DNA of 64,000 nt. Source: Zingiber officinale (Eukaryota > Streptophyta > Magnoliopsida > Zingiberales > Zingiberaceae). The notes beneath the pieces are model-generated. The model was not told the origin of the DNA. It made no database searches and saw only the letters and a list, made by a program, of their open reading frames with translations. Location: contig NC_055987.1 of NCBI RefSeq assembly GCF_018446385.1, positions 31,812,202 to 31,876,201 of the forward strand, read 5' to 3'. Shown here piece by piece: positions 57,431 through 64,000 of the stretch (the stretch's first letter is position 1; the number at the start of each line of letters is the position of its first letter). A program made the translations under genes and the position numbers.

Positions 57431-58812
57431 CGCAGCATCGACTCAGTTATTCAATTTTTCTCCTTTTTTTTTACTTTCATTTTTGTAATTTCTAATGTTT
57501 TCGTAAGTCTATTTTTTTTTACTAATTAAATTTTTATACAAATTAATTTTAACAGTATAATTTCACACGCTATGATCATATTATTCTTTATTGATCGTTA
57601 GATGGACGGACAACGCATGGATGACTCCTAGTGAATTCAGACGTCCAAATCATTTTTGGGTGCCCTATATAGGTTTTCATGATTCCTTGTACTGGACAAA
57701 TATCTTTCGTAATCTATTTCTTTTAGGGTGTGTAGGATCATAAGGAGTCACTAAGGTAATTAGTTGATTATTTAAAAAAAGATTAAAAATGTAAATAAGA
57801 TAAAAAAAATCTAATAATTTCAACGGTGGGTCATGTCTAATGGAGCGTGAAATTGGGTTGATATTAAAATAGTTTTAAAATATATATTTTTTTAAAATTA
57901 AGGAAATCACTTTGTGTAACGATTATCAGAATTTTAAATTTGAAAGAAAAATTTTATTTCCTTAAATAATTGAATACCTAAGACATTAATATATAAAATC
58001 AAATTCTTCCAAAAATAATTCTCTTTACGAAACAGAGTACGAGTGCAAACACATTACGAGGCATGCAATAAACCCAATAACCACATAGATAAATAAATAA
58101 ATCTAAACACTGGTGTAAAAAATAATATGATTGTAGCATTATTTCAAAATAAAAGTGCTCATGTTTTCAGCTAGCGAATATCTTTATGGTATGACAATTT
58201 TAAAATTGAAACTCCCCCTGAGTGCAGGAAGACTTCATAGTATGCTTTAGCATCAAATATTTTATTACAGGAGAAAAGCAAAAGTGCAATAAACTTCAAC
58301 GACCAAAGCATATCACACGAAGTATTACAGGAGCCATTGATATAAACAAGCATAGTGTTTGCCACGAAATCGTCAAATAATGGATATCAATCTAATACAG
58401 AAATTCTTTCGAGGAAATGTTTCAAGTTTGAAAACTGATACACGTCAAATTTGGACAACTTGATGAATGCCATCAAATAAATCAGTGGAGTTATAAATAA
58501 AAACAGCCCACTGAAAAATATAATAAGACATTATGAGCATACAACAAACACGATAAAAACTCTCAAAGTGCCCAGCCAACGCACAACCACGACCCTTGGA
58601 CGTAACCCCTTTTTCTTGGTAGGAATCAATCTGCAAGGGCCGTTAACCAGAACTGGAAGATTGTAAGCGCACACAACAATAGATGTTTTCTCATCTTATC
58701 TCAGATGTGCACAATGTCGTATAAGCATTCTTCCTACCAAGAAACACTCTTCTGACCCAAACGCAACACAGAAATACAAAAACCAGTGAGGAGCATTTTC
58801 CTTGGGTGTTAT
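57431..58812. other. Spacer and Transportin 3' flank
   Basis: About 57430-58150 is AT-rich and holds no supported gene. From roughly 58150 to 58812 the sequence is likely the 3' untranslated region or downstream flank of the Transportin-1 gene; the poly(A) site was not placed. Confidence 0.45.
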
Positions 58813-61800
58813 TTATACTCCAAATCTTGACAATCTCTGCACCTCTGGCGGTTCTAACGTGGACATGCCTTGTTCCCATGTTTCTTTTCCGAGCATCTAT
58901 TAGAAGGATTCTCATTTGGAGAGTTAATTTGACAATAAAATGAAAACAGATGGCATGCAAAAGAATGATCTTATACCTGTTTGTACCCATGCAAAACTTG
59001 GCTAATCTCATTGTGAAAATCTTGACTTCGTATCTCCTGAGAGATGAAAATAAAGGTCAAAGAATGAACTAAGTTATGATTTTGATATCATTAATTTTGG
59101 TATAAGGTCTTACATGCCAACTTGCAACAGCTTTACACAAGTAACCAAGTGAGCTCACAGTGCCGGAAGGGTTGGCTCTAGCCTACAGATGTAACAGACA
59201 ATTTGTATGTAAGCACAACTCAGTAACATTATGAAAAGATCGGATAAACAAAAAAGGTACCATACAATTGCACATAGCCCTCGAAATGCATCCTCCTTTT
59301 CATAATCATCCCGTATCCTGTAAACGAAAAACCATCACTCACCAAGATGCCAGATAATGAATATGGATTAACCATAGGCTATCATCTTTATAAAGAATTA
59401 TTATAGTAAAAGTTTGAAGTAGCCAATTTGTCATTTCTAAAGGTCAAACATTTGGTGAAATCTACTGCAAGCAAGATGTGACACAAGTATTTAGGTGCAA
59501 AACATATCAACACTCAAAAATCCAATACATACTGAAGACTCTAAAAGCAAGAGCATAACAAAGTAAAAAAAAAAAAAATCTTATTATGAATGTGTTTCAT
59601 TATGGAACAATGGCAAGATGATTATTCAGAAGCCCAAAAAGTTGTGACCACTGAATTAGAAGTTATTCATATCATTGAGATTTTGGTTCTTTCTACTGCT
59701 GAAAACATGTATCATTGAAATTTTTGTTTTTTCTTTGTCTATTTCAATTTATCTTCATCCTTATTTTTTCTCAACGACCCTAACCAGATTTTTATGGAAA
59801 TAATTCAATTGAAGTTGTTGCAAGCTTGCAACTACATTGATTGATCCACTCATCTCATATAGTGGCTGTCTCTTGGGATCTCAATGTAGTAAGCAGTAAG
59901 TTGGTTATTAGTTTTATAAATATAGTTATCAAGTTTAGGTACAAGCCAGTCTAGTTTTTAAATCCCAAATATTTAACTCAAAGAAAATTAGCAAGCTACA
60001 CACAGAAGCATGACACTTCTTGTCAGAAACACCCTATTTACACCTCTAGGATTATCATTAGACAGGAACCCAGGTATAGTTGCTTCGACATTTTGAAAAC
60101 CATACCAATATATCTATCATTATAAATCCAGTCACTGATAGAAAACGTAACATGATTCTTTTTATAGATTTCTAATCAACTTTTGATCCACAACAAGAGC
60201 AACAAGATACAATATACCTCTGCCAGTGATTCAAACACTATTCCCATAAATGACCAAAATACAAACTACTTGATTTGAAGTAGCACACTTTTTTTAAATG
60301 GTGATTCTAGCTATATGGAGCCTAGCATACCTGTACAACAGCATTCTAGTATGCGTTGGTACAACAATGTACCAGTATGTGTCACTACAATAATGTACAG
60401 GCATTGGATCCACTGACCTATTTTTTTCCTTCTAAGAATGTTTTATTAATTTAATAACGGTAGGGGACAGTTCTAGTTTACAATATGTTGGAGATCGGTC
60501 TTTAATCAAAATGTTCAATTTTGATTCCATCTATATGAACTGTGTCATATTAATCTTTCAGCAGTTGAATCCTATGTAAGGATATACTACCATTAAAATG
60601 GCAATAAATTAATTTATCATCATATACCTCTGACCCTCTAAATCTTATTAATCTATGAATCTAAAGATTGACTATGAACATATACATACTACCTTCATTT
60701 ATTTTCTCTAGTCTTACAATCTATCAGAGAAACACCTGATTTCTTGCATAAATTACATTTTAAACCCTGCAACGGAGGTGTGGATATTAATCGACACAAT
60801 GAAATCCGGTGCTCTGCAATATCTCCGGAGTCAAGATCCTTAGTTAACTTGTCAAGGGTGCAACTGGTGGCACCCTTCTGTTGAAGAGCAGCAGCCAGCA
60901 GGGCAGTGACCTCCATCCAAGGCAGAGAGGAAAATTATGCAATGTCTGCAGTATGTTGATGACTTTCCCAAGCAACTGAATTAATCAGATGTTCTTGCAA
61001 TAAATATTGTACAAACATATTGTCTCTAGACCAAGATACCCTAACCTGATGATTTTGGACCTAATGTTCTTGGTTCAAGTATTCCTGGCCCAAAGTCCCC
61101 TGGGGCATGGCGCCATGGTCAGGTGCACAGTGGCACAAACTGAAGGATCATAGTTCGAATCTCCACCAAAAAAGAAACTATGCCTACAGTGGGTTTCGGG
61201 CAGCGAATGTTCAACGTTGTGTGCCTGACACGTGTGCTTCCTAGATTTATCCTAGTGGCTAGTGGGAAATTTCCATAAGACTGGGCCGGTCACCTCCAGG
61301 ATTTGTCGGTTCGAAGAGTTGGATACGATTACCAAAAAAAGTATACCCAGCCCAAAACTTCTGAAGATCTTATAACAACACAGTGTTATAAGCTACAGGT
61401 TACAAGGGATCAGTTAAGTATGTATGCCCTAGACTCCTTGCAGCATATAAGAGGGATTAATCATCTTAATGCTGTGTAGCAGAGATGTGTCAAAAGTCTA
61501 GTGTATGAATATTGAGGACTTTTAGGGTATGTTTGACAATGGCATAGTAGAAATTTACATATGGTCATGGACATGGATAAGGTTGTCGAACTATTGTAAA
61601 ATGTGTTCTGTCCAAACTTCTTATTTTTGTTTCTTTCTTCTTCTTCTTTTCATTTGTTCCTTGCTTTCATAACTTGTAAGTGGTTGCATGTTTCTAGCAA
61701 CTGATGATAGATAAGTATCATATCACTAGCAATTTGGTATTCCAATAGTACCATGATAATAACCTACAAATTTGTATCAGCGTTCACAACTGTGAGGTCA

Positions 61801-64000
61801 CACTAAGACCAATAACTTCACATCCTAATTGAAAGGTGCATGTGAAAATCATAGGATATACCTATAGATTCAGTCCTCAATTCTCATTATTTTTGAATGA
61901 TGAACCAAGTTACAAAAACCTAGTCAATATTCTTATCAATGCAATTTAACCTTTCATAATTTTTTGTGGAAGTTACATTTCATGTATTCAATCTTCTTTC
62001 CACTTCACTTCAACTTGATTTCCAAAAGCATGTAAATAACTCAAGTTTTCATTTTGCTTTAACTCAACTCTCATCAGTTAGCATAATCATCATCCAACAA
62101 TGTTTCTCTCAAATATGTGGTATCAACTACATGAATTAGCATAATCATCATCAAACAATGTTTCTCTCAAATACTTGACATCAACTACATGAATTTATCC
62201 TCCATTAAATTCTATGAAATGCTCTTCTAACTATATAGTATCTATTTGCATAAGCTCATATAATTTCAATCTATTTCTTCACATTTTATCATTCACTAGA
62301 GCTACAGACAATCAGTAAATCACTCTCAACTATTAGTACTTTTTTTATTTTAACATTTTAAGTAACTTTACACATCCCTACAAGCATTCTATCTCTGCTA
62401 CAATAGCATATAAATGTGTTGTTTCTTAATCTTCCGACACAACAATTCATAAAGTATGACAAACCGTACTACAATATTAAAGAATTTTCCTTTTAGCATA
62501 TGGAGACATCACAATCACACAAGACTCCAAAAGCATTCTCTCCGTTTTAACCACCCATCACTTATACTACCAATGATATTTTCATTGATTAACACAATAA
62601 TCTTTGTATGATGAAAATTTCTCTTGAATATGACTAATAAGTTTATCAAATAATTATGTTGAAAATAAAACCTTAGAATTGAATCTTGATCCTTGATGTA
62701 AACCCCAATGTTAATTTTGTACTTTTTTATTAAGATCAATATAGTTACTAGATACTCCTTTTACTTACAAAATTGACAGCAATAATTATTCATGAACTTG
62801 ATCAAGTTATTGTGAACCATGTTTGTTTCAGTTATGTTCTTTTATCTAGAGACAACAAAGTTTGATTTAAAGACTGAACTTTGGTATGTAAAATAACTTT
62901 ACTTTTAGTTATGGAATTAATCACTTATCTGAGAGATTCCTAGACTTTTAGACTAGTTCCTTTAATAACTCCAAGACTGCTCATAATCAGGAGCATGTAT
63001 ATCTTGAGCAAATTATAAGGAAACGGTGCAGTTTCACCAAAAAGGAACTTCTATATTAACAAAGGTTTCTTCCCCACATTGCATCACAAGGGGAAAAAAA
63101 CTTCTAATAGTAAGATGATCTTCTGTATGATGGTAATTTGGGGAAAAAAATGCAAGCCAATTTTCTCTCTATGAAGATGGCATAAGGTGCATGAGAAGAA
63201 CATAAAATATGCAAGAACCAACTCTTTATGTAGCTTGCACAGCATACATGAGAAAAACATATCACCTGCGTAGCTATAGTATCCAAAAGAGGAATATCTC
63301 AGACAAATGATCAGTTAAGTATAAGATGATTTTTCAGTGGAACTAAAGCATAGACAGTGAAAACTGGTTGATCCAAGTAATTTGGGAGAAATACCATATA
63401 AACAATTAATTAAGATAGGTATTGAGATGAGAAAAAAAATGGAAAACGATGAGATGGTTATTTGGCACAAAGCATAGAAGGCATTTATTAGAAATGTAAG
63501 AGGATTTTACATGCATAAAGTGATACACCATGACTGTATAAAATGCTCAACGTGGGGGGCCACCAGTTCTGGACAAACCCATGCAAGCCTCCCAATTGTG
63601 ATGGCACTATTTTCGAGCAATGATTTGTTCAACCCCTATATATATAAACAAAAGATTTAGAAGGAAGACGAGGAAAAAATTGAGAGACAACAACTCACCT
63701 CTCCATTTTGAAGAATATGAGCCAAAGATGATATTACTGTTAACACAATTGGAGCTACTTCTTGATGAACCTGAAATTTAGGAAGAGAAGTAAATGGAAT
63801 AGAGCTAATGATGTTGCATGAAAGATATGGCCATGATTCTTTTATATGCAAACAACACTTAACAGTTAAGGACATATAAACTGCAGAAAGTAATCAGTCA
63901 CTTGTTCCTGTGGCAAATAATAGTGAAACTAAGAAGCAAACAGCTATGACCAAACATTAACTAAGGGGTTGTTTTCTTGTTTAGATTTTTCAAGTTTGAA
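58813..64000 (-). CDS. TRN1: Transportin-1 / karyopherin beta-2, C-terminal exons (partial)
   Basis: Six coding exons on the minus strand, from the right edge leftwards: 63699-63770, 63511-63635, 59266-59317, 59114-59182, 58977-59036 and 58813-58896 (stop 58813-58815). They read [20 protein letters not shown], then [20 protein letters not shown] with [72 protein letters not shown], and the terminus [20 protein letters not shown] ending RLSRFGV. These are the last HEAT repeats of transportin, which carries PY/M9-type cargo such as hnRNP-like proteins through nuclear pores under Ran control. The junctions are GT-AG and phases fit (the exon at 59266-59317 begins with one base of a split codon). 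The N-terminal exons are off the window. The 4.2-kb intron 59318-63510 contains a SINE. Confidence 0.93.
61096..61340 (+). mobile_element. tRNA-derived SINE in the Transportin intron
   Basis: A 245-bp insert with a clear B box GTTCGAATCTC at 61153-61163 and an A-rich end (GATTACCAAAAAAA). Flanking sequences GTATTCCTGGCCCAAAG (61079-61095) and GTATACCCAGCCCAAAA (61341-61357) match at 13 of 17 positions, a worn target duplication. A-box position is less clear. It is antisense to the host gene and older than the SINE at 25796. Confidence 0.7.

Noticed and set aside
58691-59011. 106-codon minus-strand frame starting [11 protein letters not shown]
   Set aside because: It reads through Transportin exons in the wrong frame; the conserved frame uses the exons 58977-59036 and 58813-58896.
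60695-60916. 73-codon minus-strand frame in the large Transportin intron
   Set aside because: Nothing in it resembles karyopherin, the flanking exons join in phase without it, and no family was recognised.

Overview
This is a plant nuclear window, most likely from a monocot and possibly from Zingiberales. That placement is an inference from the style of the genes and repeats; no marker in the window fixes the species. Three host genes are supported. They are a nuclear RPL27 for the plastid ribosome (minus strand, 38799-41535, 3 exons), an Alfin1-like PHD-finger gene (plus strand, 49316-54373, 5 exons), and the last six coding exons of a Transportin-1/karyopherin-beta2 gene (minus strand, from 58813 off the right edge). 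All exon junctions given here are GT-AG and keep the frame.

Layout. 1-12560 is a nest of LTR retrotransposons. A Tat-lineage Ty3/gypsy element (minus) carries gag, pol, an 18-copy 65-bp tandem array and an antisense accessory ORF. A Ty1/copia element (minus, running off the left edge) has landed in the antisense ORF, and a solo LTR of the same copia family has landed in the integrase with a perfect 5-bp target duplication. 12561-26220 is an AT-rich satellite with a repeat of about 430 bp made of two related halves. It is interrupted by a copia-type LTR element that encodes gag but no recognisable pol (15148-22302), by a SINE with a perfect 19-bp target duplication, and by a CGGTT-rich insert. 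27172-34115 holds two more LTR-plus-partial-internal pieces of the gag-only family. 34116-37800 holds an LTR-like fragment with a 64-bp array and a broken copia 5' end into which a further solo LTR is inserted.

The genic half (about 38.7-64 kb) is lower in repeats. A Harbinger-type DNA element with TTA target duplications, carrying only a Myb-like ORF1 protein, sits about 280 bp upstream of the RPL27 start codon. A truncated Tat-type 5' end (LTR plus gag) lies between the Alfin-like gene and Transportin-1. A second SINE lies in the 4.2-kb intron of Transportin-1.

The strongest unexplained signal is in the LTRs. Several carry arrays of short hairpins whose stem sequences change from unit to unit while the two arms of each unit stay complementary and the loops stay nearly constant. 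I see three classes: GATC-rich stems with 4-nt loops; 7-bp stems around a GGTCA...TGACC loop at a period of about 41-43 bp; and 5-bp stems around a TTCACTCA loop. The second class occurs in two different copia LTR families, and the solo LTR at 36170-37594 combines parts of both families.
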